Below are positions 35,912 through 48,407 of a stretch of DNA of 64,000 nucleotides, in pieces. Each line of letters begins with the position of its first letter. The first letter of the stretch is position 1. The stretch covers positions 62,001 to 126,000 of the forward strand of contig JAGYXB010000816.1 of assembly GCA_022495005.1 (NCBI GenBank), given 5' to 3'. Source of the stretch: Rhyacophila brunnea. Lineage: Eukaryota > Arthropoda > Insecta > Trichoptera > Rhyacophilidae. The notes under the pieces are model-generated. The model did not search any database and had not been told where the DNA came from. It saw nothing but the letters and a program-made list of their open reading frames with translations. Both the position numbers and the translations under genes were made by a program.

Positions 35912-35970
35912 ACAGTGCCTGAAGATGCCGAAAGGCGAAACCTGGGTCGCAAAAAACGACTCAAATGGAA
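35912..35970 (+). ncRNA. Hammerhead-ribozyme-like core
   Basis: 35919-35925 is CTGAAGA, matching hammerhead CUGANGA; then tGCC-GAAA-GGC as a tetraloop-capped stem II; then GAAAC at 35937-35941; then cctgggtcg-caaaaaa-cgactc, a pairing hairpin in the stem III place. Core spacing and the tetraloop are as in small hammerheads carried by retroelements. A convincing U-H cleavage site and stem I partner were not found, so this may be a decayed copy or coincidence. No host gene nearby. Confidence 0.4.
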
Positions 35971-36064
35971 TAGTACTAAACTAAATCCATTAGAATTTAA
36001 AGCATTACGTATTATTTTTATATATAATTTTTTCCATTCGGTATATAATCCAATATGTATCTGG

Positions 36065-36426
36065 CAATGATATTATTAATGGACAACGCACTCAATACAG
36101 TAGCTAGCAAGTAAATTCGCCCATAGCGACATTCGCACAAGTATGGGTAAACGTCACGCATTTTCCATTATGCGATATCACGCATCGGGAATTTATAGCA
36201 ATATCACCTTTATTGTAATAGCGTTATAATAGTGTTTCTAGTGTGAATGTTCATTTTAGCGAACCCGTTCGAACCGAACCATTCGGCAGACCCGACAAAA
36301 AGCATTGGGAATTTATAGCAATATCACCTTTATTGTAATGACGTTAGAACAGATTATGCCATTTGGCAGACCCGACAAGAAAGTGTAATTTTTTTCCCAG
36401 ATGCTTCGTCCATATTAATGTCATTG
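36065..36426 (-). mobile_element. hAT-like MITE, copy 1, with 8 bp target duplication
   Basis: 362 bp, ends caatgatatta and taatgtcattg, flanked by perfect direct 8 bp repeats gtatctgg (36057-36064, 36427-36434). The interior holds two near-identical stretches built on gggaatttatagcaatatca and ggcagacccgacaa. Inverted relative to the copy at 40824-41190. Confidence 0.9.
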
Positions 36427-36849
36427 GTATCTGGACACTTAATAAGAGTTTTTTTTATGACAAATTATTTTAGCCACTACTGTCCGACAACAACATCTCG
36501 GCGATAACAGGAAGTTGCTGTAGTCGCAGGTAGAAGATTTCTCAGCGTTGTTATTGTTTGATACAATAAATCCGGCGAAATTAGGTATTTCATTTACATC
36601 AATTGTATTCTCAGATATTCGCTTAGAAGTCCAATTATTATTCGATAATTAACAATAGAAAAATAATTTCACCTCTTAATTATTATGACAGTTAGGTTAA
36701 TGAATACTGTATTAATACGGTAATTACTGAGTTTTGAAGGAAATAAATAAAGTGCGATTAGCTGTACTGGAGGGAATTGTTAGTTCACAATTTTAGCACG
36801 TAGACAAGAAGTTCTTGTTCGAGAGTACCTATTAATTCCATGTTCTGGA

Positions 36850-37120
36850 TCCTAACAGCGTGCGTATTCTATACACCCCGACTCGATTCCGATTCCACGG
36901 CTTTATAAGCGGATAACCAGGATAGCCTACTGCTTGTGACACGATTCGCTGCGAGTTCATCTGGACAGCTTAATGATGTCATCTGTACCTCGACCGCGAA
37001 CGAGACGTGGCATGTCGCGAGTGCTTGTGGACAGCTCAATGAGGTCACATGTACATAGAATGCGCGCGAGTCAAATAGCGCCATCTGGACAAGGTCTTTG
37101 AATTCTAAAAATATCATCAT
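36850..37120. repeat. GC-richer block with internal duplication
   Basis: Two related stretches of roughly 80 bp (tctggacagcttaatgatgtc at 36960 and gtggacagctcaatgaggtc at 37027) in a GC-richer island. An 83-codon open frame on the minus strand crosses it but resembles nothing I know. Confidence 0.4.
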
Positions 37121-37600
37121 TTATGAATATTGTTTTCAAGACACAGAATATAGATTAGGACATAGTTTATTGATTATCAGCATAAGTCATAATGAACAAT
37201 CGACGTACTCTTGACTAAAGATGTCAGAACCAGCATTTTAATGGGTGAATTCTCAATATTCACTTTTTGATTTGTATCAAAAATATGGCAACATTATTTA
37301 TTAAACCCAGTCCATACCAAGAAAATTTGGTTATGTTTAATAATTTCCATTCACGTCGGGAACCAAAAGCACACATATTAAATGTTTCTCAGATAGTGTA
37401 CCTACGTAAGTATCAAAAAACAATTATTTTGAAATAACTTTCGAACAGTTTGTATACCTACTAGGTATATCCAATGTCTGTTGGTCTGGTCTAGGTATTC
37501 ACTTCAATCACATACGACTTATGTTTTTTTTTATCATTAAATAGGGTCACGATTTCAAAAACTCTTTGGAACCACTTCATAAAGTAACGTACATAATAAC

Positions 37601-37852
37601 GTCACTGTTCTGGCAGAAGACACTAATTCGAAAAATGACATATTGAGTTAGTTATACCAAAATGTTCCTTATTTCAAACTTTACCGTCTGGAAACCTTCT
37701 TAATAAATAAACAGTCTTTATTTTAAAGTCATCCTTTTACGATTACTTAATAAACTCACATGATAGACCATTTCAAACATTTTAAAAGTTTCAAAGTCAA
37801 ATTACTCAAAACTAGTATTCTCCAATTAGTGTGTTCTGCCAGAACAGAGACG
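37601..37852. mobile_element. Short TIR element (cactgttctggcagaa)
   Basis: About 250 bp bounded by cgtcactgttctggcagaag...acactaatt and its inverse aattagtg...ttctgccagaacag. AT-rich interior. Single copy in the window; target duplication not resolved. Confidence 0.65.
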
Positions 37853-38104
37853 ATATTATGTTATGAAATCTTTCTGCTATAAAGTCTAGACTAGGAAGTT
37901 TATTTTTTTATCACAGTACAGATTTTTTATTGATGATGACGCCATTTGTTTGATCAAAACTCCAATGCAATTGATGAGTAAATCACAAAGCTCAATTATT
38001 AATATTTACTGTCGAAATGCTTTTTCATCTAACACGTCTTTTCGGTTGTAATATTCAGTGTACCTAACGATCCTGAAGATCCATTCAATGTCGTCATGGA
38101 ATCA

Positions 38105-38500
38105 TGGCCCCCACATCCTGAAGCGGGGCCCCAGGCTAGGATATTTGGCGGGCCCCCCTACCTATCGCAAAGGATAAAGACAGTGTGACGCTCTACAGTA
38201 GGGTTTTCCAAATGGTGTACGCGGTAAAATTAATGTGTATATTTTTAGTGTTTTTTTTATATTCTAATACTTACGTCTATTTGAATAATGGAGTTGTTGA
38301 TTATCGATACACAAATAAAAATTGTATCGTACAAACAGATAGTTTAAAATAATAACATTATTGAAGGAAAACAGCGCCTTTATAGAATTTTTTTTACTAT
38401 TAGAGAGAATTTTTGATGTGTATTTATATCACTTATCTGGTCGACTCGCCACACCGGGCCCTACCTGAGCCCGGGCCCCCAGGCCCTGTCAGCCCCCCCT
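38105..38500. repeat. Two-copy repeat H, copy 2
   Basis: Same blocks as 2998-3412 in the same orientation: cacatcctgaagc, ggatatttggcgggcccc, cacttatctggtcgac, gcccgggcccccaggcc, ccctgtcagcccc. Confidence 0.55.
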
Positions 38501-38879
38501 TTGTGGAATCATCGAGGAAGGGAGAAGTTTCGGAGATCCTGACTGCATATAGCTTTATCATACTATGGTGGAATGGTGGAGGAATGCCTGCACAGAAGCC
38601 ATGGGTAACGGGTATGAATCAGACGTCTAGAAAAATCACGTGTTGTTTCTGAAATATGTGAGTGTAAATACAGAATATTTACCAAAAATTTGTCTTTAAA
38701 AATCTATTAAGAAAATTTCACAGGAGTTGGTATCTATCCACATTAGATTGAAGAGTCAATAGTGATTGCGATGAGTGTCCCTGAATTATTGTATAGTTAT
38801 AATAGTTAGTATTTTAAAGTGTGTCTGATAATTTTCACAAAACACATAAGTACAAAGAAAAAAGGTCGAAACCTTAGAC

Positions 38880-39290
38880 TATAGATACATCTAGACGCAA
38901 CCCATTGCATTACTAAATGAAGCTGCGTGCCGTGCGTTTGGTTTGTGGGCGAGCGAACGCATTCGTATACAAATGTTTGAGACTATAGACCATTTCGCTA
39001 GTGCTCGCCCAAAGTGCCATATTTTCCACTTATAATTAAAACTGAAAATATTTACCACTGACTTTATGTTTAACACAAAACATAGCAATTTTAGCAACAC
39101 AAAACATAGCAATAAAGTAAGATTTGGCGGCTACACCGTAGCAAACCATCCCCTACATCTGTAAATCTTTTATCTTACTCTAGCGCGTGTCGCAGAGATT
39201 ATAAGGATGCCGAATACTTTCTCACTCGCACTTATGCATCGTTTTTGTTCGGGCCTTGGTCGAAACCATTTTTCCGGGAGGAATTTTCAT
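38880..39290 (-). mobile_element. Deletion derivative of THAP-type element
   Basis: About 410 bp. On the minus strand it matches the left 270 bp (from gaacaaaaacgatgcataag) and right 170 bp (gggcgagcactagcgaaatg ... cacggcacgcagcttcattt) of the element at 63345-64000, but the part holding the THAP exon is absent. The decamer ggtttcgacc appears directly repeated at its two ends. Confidence 0.65.
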
Positions 39291-39789
39291 TGATCAGCTA
39301 TATTTCGAAGAGGTGGGTGATTTGTAAGAATGTATAAATTTATAAATAAATATCATTTCTCTGAATTTTCATACATAAATATTGACCTTTTGCATTCATT
39401 AGGTTTAAAAATAGAATACTTACTATATTTTTGAAATATGTAATATTTGACAATACTTACGATGAGTGCTAATTTATGTACGTATGTAATTATTACTTTT
39501 CTGTCATTTTGAATGCTTCCGTACATACATTATAATACATGTTTGTTGTTTTTATTAAAAGTCGTGTCTATGTTGATATTTTTATTCATTAATATATACT
39601 AAAAAGTTAGTAAAATAAATATATAATATATATATTAAAAATTAGAATGGCCGCAAAAAATAAATAAATGAAAAAATATTACGAGATAATTTGATTTATA
39701 AATATTGTTTTACAATACTATCAATAAAATACCAAAACTGTCAAGTGTAAAAAATGCAGCCCTGGTATTCATTATACGGACTATCTGTG

Positions 39790-39893
39790 GAAGCAACGAG
39801 GTGCGGTACGGAAATCAGATTGGGACAGCAAGTGTGACTATTACCCAGAGAGCTGGGGGAAAGTGAAGTCCGCCTCGTTGCACATATTATTTT
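39790..39893. repeat. Small inverted-repeat element
   Basis: agcaacgaggtgcgg at the left and inverted cgcctcgttgcac at the right, about 100 bp apart, GC-richer than flanks. Nature unknown. Confidence 0.35.
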
Positions 39894-40020
39894 TGATGGA
39901 ATGACGTCTTATATGCGGGACCCCTGCATGTACCCCTTTAGGTTTAAAAAATCCCATGTATATAATATATTATAGTGTTTTAGTTTATTTAATTAGGTTA
40001 ATGTGGAGGTAGTTTGGAAT

Positions 40021-40475
40021 GGGACAACTGGTCGCCAGGACAATTGGGCGCCGCACTGTCGAATGAAATAAACAGACGTTCGTTACGATTTTATACAAAA
40101 AGTAGACGAGGAATTTTAATCAGTTTCTATTTACTTATATGTAGTTAAAATTAATTTTGCTCTTAACATAACGTTTTTTTTTATTGCGGATTAAGAATTA
40201 TCATACCTTAGGCTATATATTATAAAAATAAAATATCTTTCTTCTTGTTGGAACTTAAACATATGCTTATACTTAAACTTATACTTAAACTTATCAATCT
40301 CATTATTTACGTGTGCATATTTAAATTCTCACCACTATCAATAATAAGTAGTATAGTATAAATAATAATATTAAATAGGTATTTTAAAAGTAACTATAAT
40401 TCACGAACGTTTATTTATTTTCGAATTTCATTCGATCGCGTGGCGCCCAGTTGTCCCGGCGCCGAATCGTCTTAT
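40021..40475. mobile_element. MITE family D, copy 2
   Basis: About 455 bp, ends gggacaactggtcgcc and inverted ggcgcccagttgtccc. Internal blocks shared with 2177-2580: actgtcgaatgaaataaa, agtagacgaggaatttta, ttcacgaacgt, and the end ggcgccgaatcgtctta. Contains a short run of actta-type tandem units. Confidence 0.7.
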
Positions 40476-40823
40476 ACGCAGGTAATTTTGGACAGATCTG
40501 AATGACAGCATGGCAGCTGGCAGATACTAGACGACGCCAAGACCCATACAGGGTTTTAGAACCAGGAAGATGAAGATAATGTATCATATTCGGTTTTCAG
40601 AAATATAGATAGGTATATAAAGTCAAAAGCTTTAGAGCCATTTATCTCCGAATCATCTTATATGAGCTTAAGGTTATTTATTTTAAATGTGCAGTACGGT
40701 AGTCAAATTTATTTTCATACATATATTTTAAACTGATCATTTTTATGCTTCTTCTTATCGTCCCATTCCCTACCAGAGGTCGGCCACCATCAGAAGAATC
40801 TCTGCTCTATAATCGGCTACCCG

Positions 40824-41190
40824 CAATGACATTAATATGGACGAATCGTCTGGGAATAAAAATGACACTCACTTTTTTGCCGGGTCTGCCGAATGGCATA
40901 ATCTGTTCTAAAGCCATTGCAATAAAGGTGATATTTCTATAAATTCCCGATCCTTTTAGTCGGGTCTGCCGAACAGTTCGGTTCGAACGGGTTCGCTCGA
41001 ATGAACATTGACACTAGAAACACTATTCTAACGCCATTACAATAAAGGTGATATTGATATAAATTCCCGATGCGTGATATCGCATTATTGAAATTGCGTG
41101 ACGTCTACCCGTACATGTGCGAATGTCGCTGTACGTGAATTTAATTGATAGCTACTGTATTGAGTGCGTTGTCCATTAATAATGTCATTG
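40824..41190 (+). mobile_element. hAT-like MITE, copy 2, with 8 bp target duplication
   Basis: 367 bp, ends caatgacatta and taatgtcattg, flanked by perfect direct 8 bp repeats gctacccg (40816-40823, 41191-41198). Internal tandem duplication as in copy 1 (ccattacaataaaggtgata twice). Confidence 0.92.
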
Positions 41191-41350
41191 GCTACCCGGA
41201 ATAGTTCAGCCGACCCGCAAATAGTTAATACCCACATAAAAATACATTGATAATCTATAGATAGATCTCTAAGTAGAATTGAATTCATTTTTAGTTAATT
41301 CTGTTTTGTATGAAAAGTTATTTCGATACCATTATTGGTTGTTAGGGGGT

Positions 41351-43949
41351 TGACATGACCCGGCTCACGGCTAGCTCAATAATGCTACCGGGCCGTCACT
41401 GAGGAGACTAGTGATGAACTAGGAGAGGTGGATCTCCTTTGTAGTATCACAACTTTTGAATTCCCGAATAAAACTCTCAGCTGGTGTGGTGCCGAATTTA
41501 TCCAGGTACCAGAGTTCACGGTCACACAATAAGGTTAACTGTCATTGTTCCCGTAATTAAATCTCATTAAAGTATCAGTAAACTATTTATTTGTTCACTA
41601 TAGGATCTCTGTGAAATCTTTCACAAATTCCCAAAAAGTCACACCTAATTCGGAGAATGTATACGCAGATATTCTTTGGATATTTTTAATTCATGAAATA
41701 TTTTCCCATAAGAAAGAAAATATAATTTATTCTTTGGTCACACAGTATTAGGTTTATAAAAAGAATAGAATTTATTTTATTGTTGTTTATAAAGTTTATT
41801 TATGTTCACAGCATGTTTACAAATATTTATTTGTGTTTACAAACTTGTTTACAAAAGGTTTGCTTAATATTTACAAATTTATTTACTAAAATTTGTTTTT
41901 ATGTTTACAAATTTATTTACCAAAACTTGTTTTATAATTATGTTTACTTAATAAAGTTTCAAAAATTTATTTTATAATCCCGAAAAGATTTGTAAAATTT
42001 ATTATTACAGACTGAGTTTATTAATTTGTTTTTATAAAACAAATCCGATCGCGTAATTTATCCCGATTACGTCACCTCGTATGATGAGTAATGAAAAATA
42101 AAATTACTCCGCGAACGCGTCACTATCGACAGATACGTGGTATTCGTGCTACGTTTTAGCGGCCGACGTCACTACCGACAGATACGTGTTATTCGCGCTA
42201 CGTTTTGCCCGTCGAAGGGGACTTACTGGTACGTATGAATCGCGAATGTACTGAGAACCATGTCTCACAACTTTGCAGTGAGGACTGCTGCTTGCTGAAG
42301 ATCGCTGGTGAAGAGTGTAGAAACTAATAATTTTACGGGAAAAGTGGTCGCCTTTTATACCCTTCGGATAGAGGTTTAACAGGAAACAGTCCGTAAGGGA
42401 TAGCAGATGTATATCTTTCTCTCACGGGATAAATTTACGTATATCTCCCGTTCCTGGCAACTTTCTAATAGAGATATCTTCTAATTTAGTCGGGTTAAAT
42501 TTATTCTACTTTATTTTCGCAAAATTAAGACTCAATAGGGGTGTTTCAAGCACCCTCTAGAACATGTCCCTTAAATGCGCAGTTAGGATGACGTAAGCAA
42601 AATAGTTGATTTTATATGATTTTTCGTGTTCAAACGAAGGGGAAAGTTTCTAGCTTTCCAACGAGGTATCGGAATAGGTATTCGGGTACTAAATAAGGGA
42701 ATGGCAGTCTTTAAATTTAAAATGTCAAAACGAAAGGTTGACACCCATGTACTAGTCCTTTCCACCACTCTTGGCCTTTTTAGGCCAATAGAATTTTACT
42801 AAGTTTTAATAAAACTGTTCGGTGCCGCAGAAACTTTCTCATTCGATATTTACCTTTCGGACGAACATTATTACGAGAAAATACTATAATATTATACTTA
42901 ACATTTCAACTTAAATATATAAATGCTTAATCCTAACAAGATGTTATACACGAGCAGTTACTAACTTATTTAATCTTGCATAGTGACTTTTACATAGTAA
43001 TCTGAATGTAACCTTGAATCTATTTTTACCTCGCGAGCCAGCACAGCTGGGCCGTAAATTCGAGTCGAACGGAATTCAGTTAAAGTTCAAGGTCACACGT
43101 TAATTTGTATTTTTAGTCGCAGTATTTGATTCTTTTATTACTTAGGATGCGATTAAGATTTATTATTGTTTATGGGTAGAAACCCATCTATACCAGAATC
43201 TTAAGCTTTTCCAATTGTTACTTTTACAATATTCATTATAGTCAGCAAGTTATAGCATTAACAAAATCTATAATTATAATTACGCGTCTATAAGTATAGG
43301 TACGCGTTTACAGTATTTTTATAACGGTAGTTAGCTTCTATCTTGTATTGATAAAATTAGTATTAAAATTCTTTATTCATAATTATACAGTATATAAATT
43401 TATAAATATTCAATTTTCTTTTCCAATTTTCATACACTTCCATTATTGCTATAAAAGTTATTGAAGCATGTACTTGCTAAATTTTACGTAAACAATCTCT
43501 CCCATAACTTATTTTCTAAGTTTAATGGAGATTTCCCGGAAATTATTTCCAAAATACATCGCGCTGAGCTTACGCGGTGTGACATTTCGAGGCCTGTGGT
43601 CACAGCGTTCCAATTACACTTTAGCAGTCTCGATTTTCGGAGGCGAAATTTTTTACGTAAAATTTTATTACATTTACAAAGAAAAGGTTAACAACATACA
43701 TTTTACTTCCTATTACTAAACGATTACGCTACTGGTTACCTGTGCATGGTCTCTTTCGACCATTTCTTCCCTGCTTCTTCCATAATTTAGAACCATGGGA
43801 CTTATATATCCTGTCTGAACCGTGTCGTGAGGTTGTCGCAAGGCTATTGAGAAGTAGAATTGACTACAAGGCTAGATTTGTATAGTTATGTCGTTAAACC
43901 ATACTCAGCCACAAACACTAACTGAAGGTCGGCGTTTCTGCTCGTGTCA
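41351..43949. mobile_element. LTR-like insertion, 2599 bp, inside F copy 3
   Basis: Begins tgacatgacccgg and ends ctcgtgtca (TGACA...TGTCA ends), with gggt duplicated on both sides (41347-41350, 43950-43953). Ends and duplication fit an LTR retroelement product. The first and last few hundred bases are unlike each other, and there is no gag or pol, so it would be a very long solo LTR or a non-autonomous element. It includes cgaataaaactctcag (41468-41483) and a 2-unit tandem repeat near 42120-42205. Confidence 0.6.
42116..42206. repeat. Two-unit tandem repeat in the LTR-like insertion
   Basis: Two units of about 50 bp share gacagatacgtg(g/t)tattcg and gctacgttttagc/gctacgttttgcc. Possibly a duplicated regulatory block. 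Confidence 0.6.
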
Positions 43950-44142
43950 GGGTCCTAGCAACTAAATTATTAAATAATATATACGTGCGTTACTATGGAA
44001 ATCATTATGGAATGAAATTTCATTATTCAGTATTTCTATCAAGTACAATTTTTTTGCTACTTAGTCAAGTCAAGTTTATATGATTCAACAGAAAATTTAA
44101 AAACGTTGTATATAAAAAGTTCTTTTTATCTTGTAATTATTT

Positions 44143-46778
44143 TTTTTTGTATTCGCGATTCGGACCTGAACCTCTCCCTCCCTCCTTGTATGCGGGCCTG
44201 CCCACATTTGCGTCATTTTTTCTGGTATTGTGTCGCTACACATGCAAACAAAATAATCTAATAACTGTCTATTTGCGAGGCTTTATAATGCGTCCAATTA
44301 CTGACGATTGATCGATTGACACCGATTATTTGACTTCCAATAGTGACGCAAACGAGGAAAAAATGAGAATGATAAGAATGCATCGATCTCCAGAGACGTA
44401 ACTGTATCTAGTTTTCTATTACGATATGACATCATTCGTACGGGGTATTTTCCGATATATGTTTATATATTGTAAACATTCAAAATTGATAACGCAGTAT
44501 TCTGATATCCATTCATTTTATACAAGAATAAAAAAAACAAAGGAACTTCCCATCTTATGTCAGTTGCAGAGGCGGCTCTATCTTAAGGGTTTGTAGGGAC
44601 CATCCCCACATTGATATCACGTAAAATTACATGTCCGATATTTTTTAAATACATGATTAAATGAACTATTTAATTTATTTTATCCAACTACATCACAGTT
44701 GTATAGCGATAGTTGTTATTATTATTATACAAATAAAGCAATGATTGTAAATTATGTAATAACATAATGATGAGTACGCTGTATTAAAATATTAATTAAA
44801 TTGAATACGCCCTATTTCACGGTGACACGTATGTATAAAGTAAGAAAGCTATGGTGTCTATTTTTTTCTGACCGGGGCCACTCAGTCCCATCCCGTCGCC
44901 GCAGTACAAATCTCATTCTACAAAGGAAGTGAGTGCAATAGCGTTAGTATAGTTAGCGATTTAAATAACCCCTAGGTGAGTAAAAACGCTCGCTGTATGT
45001 CGTTGTTCAAAACTGATAATGGTAAGTTTATAATAATTATTATTATTAAGTAAGTAACGGCTCAGATAATCATATTATTGAAAAAAATCTCATTTCCTCA
45101 TTAATAAAAATATATTATTATAAGTAGCTTGGAACATAATTTATAATATGAGAAAGTAGGTAAGTTTGTATATTTAATAATTAATGGCCAAAAGTCGTCG
45201 AGCCGCCACTGGTCAGTTGCATATTAACCACTCATTTTTAATACAAGATTAAAAAAAAAGTAGCTAATACCTATTCCATATTCTATCACTTGCAAACAAA
45301 CTATGTTTAATGATAATTTATTCTCTAACATACGAGTATTATAGGGAAGTGTCATTTTTAAAACGTACTTTTGTTTATTGTCTATTACGAATTATTGTAA
45401 AAATTATCGAAACAATTTGGGTGCCCTGAGATTTTTTAAAATGTATTTTCTCTATCTACTACGATACATTTTCATTATGTTTTTCCTAATTATTGTTACA
45501 AAACAGCATCTCGTAGCTCCGCCGTATACGCTCTATCTTCTTCTTCTTTCACCCTGTCACGATCCAGCATTGGGGCATAGGACAAGCACAAGTTCGCGGC
45601 ACTTCCGTCGATCCATCGCCAACTCTTGCGCCTCCCGCCAGACCTTCAGAGCGTAGATCACTTTTGTAGCACCGCTGCAGGGTGAGGGAGGGACGGTCAC
45701 GATGACATAACCCTTGAGGCTGTGCCGCAAGGGTACGAAGTGTCGCACTCTTTGGCGGTATCCGGAACACATGTCCCAGCTATGTAAAACGTCTCTTCGT
45801 AATTACCTCAATCACCGAAGGCTGCTGTGTCTGCTCACGAACTCGGGTGTTTGTAACGCGATTGTACCAAATGTACCCCAGAGATTTGTCGGATCGATTC
45901 TCAAAGCTCAAAAGCCGAGACCCTTGAAGCTTAAACTCAAATTACATTGGCAGATTGCGTCTGACCCGACGTTCGTTCTACTGCTCGATTTCAACAACTA
46001 CAAGAAGGCGAAATCTCAAAAAATGTATGGACTAGCTAGCGCTGAGGACACAGTCCTCGTCGATAATACTTCGTTACACGCCAGTTGAAATATAGGTAGC
46101 CATACTCGCTACAATTAGTCTTAATCGATTGGCTTGGAGATTCAAGCTCCCCAGTTATTCATGATTCATAAATGTAAAAAGGCCGCGCAAATTTTAAAAG
46201 ATGCTCGCCAGGTTTGACAGCTCAGTTTTTTTTGGCGTAAAATTGCGCGGGAATACGTTCAGTGTAGCCACCAATCTAAGAAATATCTAGTTTTCGGTCA
46301 ACCTATATTTTTAATAATAGCAACACTATGTTAATTTTAAACCAATCAAAAGTAAGGACCAACGCGATTAAATCGTTGCGTGTAATTGCAAATAGTGTTA
46401 AAACGTTGGCCACGATGGTTGTTGGATCGGGTTGGGTCAGCGCGTCTGCCAATGTAATTAAGCCTTTGGTAAGATGCCATGTCTCACCCATACAGGAGCA
46501 CAGGTAGCACACACGCGTTGAACAAATGACATTTGCTCCTCACAGAATACACCCTTGACCTCCATGCGACTCCAAGTTGGCTGAATGTAAACCCGCCATA
46601 TCCATTCGGATTCCAAGCTCACTAGAAATACCATATTGCTTATCTGACAAAATTACAAGTGCAGTGGGCAAGGTGAACAGGCTGCATATTCAAATGAATT
46701 ACAGTAACAAAATACGAAATTATATTGAAGTGATTGAACCTCTCTGCAGGCATGTAATATGATGGATTATTAGTAAGT
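44143..46778. other. Intergenic stretch with an unexplained GC-rich island
   Basis: Mostly AT-rich. 45540-46090 is GC-richer and holds open frames on both strands (45714-46088 plus, 124 codons; 45549-45770 minus). The island looks like decayed coding sequence of a mobile element, but I recognise no motif. Confidence 0.35.
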
Positions 46779-47268
46779 TACAACGTTTTTATTAGTTCGT
46801 ATTCTTGTTTGTCCGGTGGTTGTTTGTCCAGTACAAATCTTCAAATCAATTTTTAACTAACTTCCCGACTAGCTAGACATTTGAAACTTTTAGAATATAT
46901 CAGAACACGATGCCAATGCATACTTTTAATACTTTTAGCCATATTTAAGCAGAATTGAATTCATTTTCAGTTGATTCTGTTTTGTATGGAAAGTTATTTC
47001 AGAAAAATCCGTAAAAAGTAGAAAAAGACTATTATTGGTTACTAAGGGGGTGGTCCTAGCAACTAAATTATTAATATATACGTGCGTTACTATGGAAATC
47101 AAAATGAAATGTCAAAATGACATTTCAGTATTCTATATTTGTTTGTTTGATTGTTTGTTTTTTATTTACTTCATATCAAGTACATGTTTGAGCATATTGA
47201 GCGTAATAATTCAATAGAAAATTTAAAAACGTTGTATATAAAAAGTTATTTTTATCTTGTAATTATTT
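46779..47268 (-). mobile_element. Repeat family F, copy 4
   Basis: Full minus-strand copy: tacaacgtttttattagttcg at the low end to ttatttttatcttgtaatta at the high end; all internal blocks present, including tggttactaagggggtggtcc. Confidence 0.82.
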
Positions 47269-47720
47269 ATTTTTTAACTTGAACAAATAATAACCATTTT
47301 TGGAATGTTCTTACGTATTCTACAATGCACTATGCATCTGCATATTGATTATTTAAAATTAACGTTGACTGTAAAATGCATTAAATTCCAGTTTTTATTT
47401 TTAAAAAATGTTAATCTCACCCGGATAAGTAAATAACGATTATTGAAAAACCATCAAGTATGTCATGGGTACGATTTTATAGCGCTGTGTGTTAGAGAAG
47501 GTCGGAAGCGTTTAAATATACTTACCCGAAAGTTCAGGGGGATACGTAGTTCCGCAGAAAAACGTCCGCATGGTAAGGTCACAAGCCTATAATATGCATA
47601 AAATTTCAATTTGATGTTAAATTGAAATAATGGCGAAAGCCAAGCTGGTCTTTAAATGGAACGACCACTGAAAAAAATTTAGGTAACCACGATCAAGATT
47701 GTAACATTTATATTGTACAC

Positions 47721-47973
47721 CCACGGTGGCCGCGTGGCTTAAGCGTTGGACTATAACGCCGAGGGTCCCATGGTCGATTCCTGGGTCTGGCAAGTACCTA
47801 CACATATTGTTTTTCAATTTGTGTGTGAGTCAGGGTATCGACCTAATAGGTCGAGCAAGTGGTTGACATCCATTTCTCGTAAAAAAACAAAATCTGTTAA
47901 TACAAACCTCTACTCTGTGGAGGCCCATATTATGATCCTACTAGGATCGCACATGGTCGGAAAAGAAAAAAAA
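47721..47973 (+). mobile_element. tRNA-derived SINE family A, copy 4
   Basis: Complete head (ggtggccgcgtggcttaagc as box A region; box B mutated to ggtcgattcctgg) and body (gtgtgtgagtcagggtatcg, ggaggcccatattatgatc) with an A-rich tail. Confidence 0.85.
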
Positions 47974-48235
47974 GTATTTAATATATACTTTAAATAATTC
48001 GATGATACCTTTATCAGGGGTTATATCTACATACAGAATGTTTTTATCATAAATATTTTTTTATTAACATGATTGTGGTGACTGGTGATGTCTATTTTTT
48101 TAACCTTTAAACGGAATATACTAATAAAATTCTAATGTTAGGTACGTTTGTTGAATTGTTGAAAATATTTTGCGACCCACTCGATAAATCGACCCAATTT
48201 TGAGTCAAAACGCATGATTTAACGGCCCACATGCC

Positions 48236-48367
48236 GGCATGAAGTAGGGAGTAAGATCATGTTAACGCCCGTGTTTGAACATGTACCTAACCGAAAAATA
48301 TATATTTTTTAAAAAACGGTACATGTTCAAACACGCGCGTTAACCTGATCTTACTCTCTACTTCATT
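48236..48367. repeat. Hairpin element, 48 bp arms
   Basis: gaagtagggagtaagatcat...gtttgaacatgtacc is followed after about 30 AT-rich bases by its inverse, ggtacatgttcaaac...gatcttactctctacttc, with three mismatches. Foldback MITE-like. Directly adjoins repeat R copy 2. Confidence 0.75.
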
Positions 48368-48407
48368 TATCGTTTGTCAATGTATGGCTACGGCTGTATG
48401 TTGTAGC

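Larger units (their letters stand above)
41271..44142 (-). mobile_element. Repeat family F, copy 3 (split by 2.6 kb insertion)
   Basis: Minus-strand F sequence occupies 41271-41350 (gttttgtatgaaaagttatt, attggttgttaggggg) and resumes at 43950-44142 (cctagcaactaaattatta, gtgcgttactatggaaat, ttctttttatcttgtaatta). The intervening 2599 bp is an insertion. The 3' third of F is missing left of 41271. Confidence 0.82.

Noticed and set aside
41780..41977. Short secreted or membrane protein frame in the 2.6 kb insertion
   Set aside because: Low-complexity AT-rich frame of ttta/tttg words; no codon or splice support.
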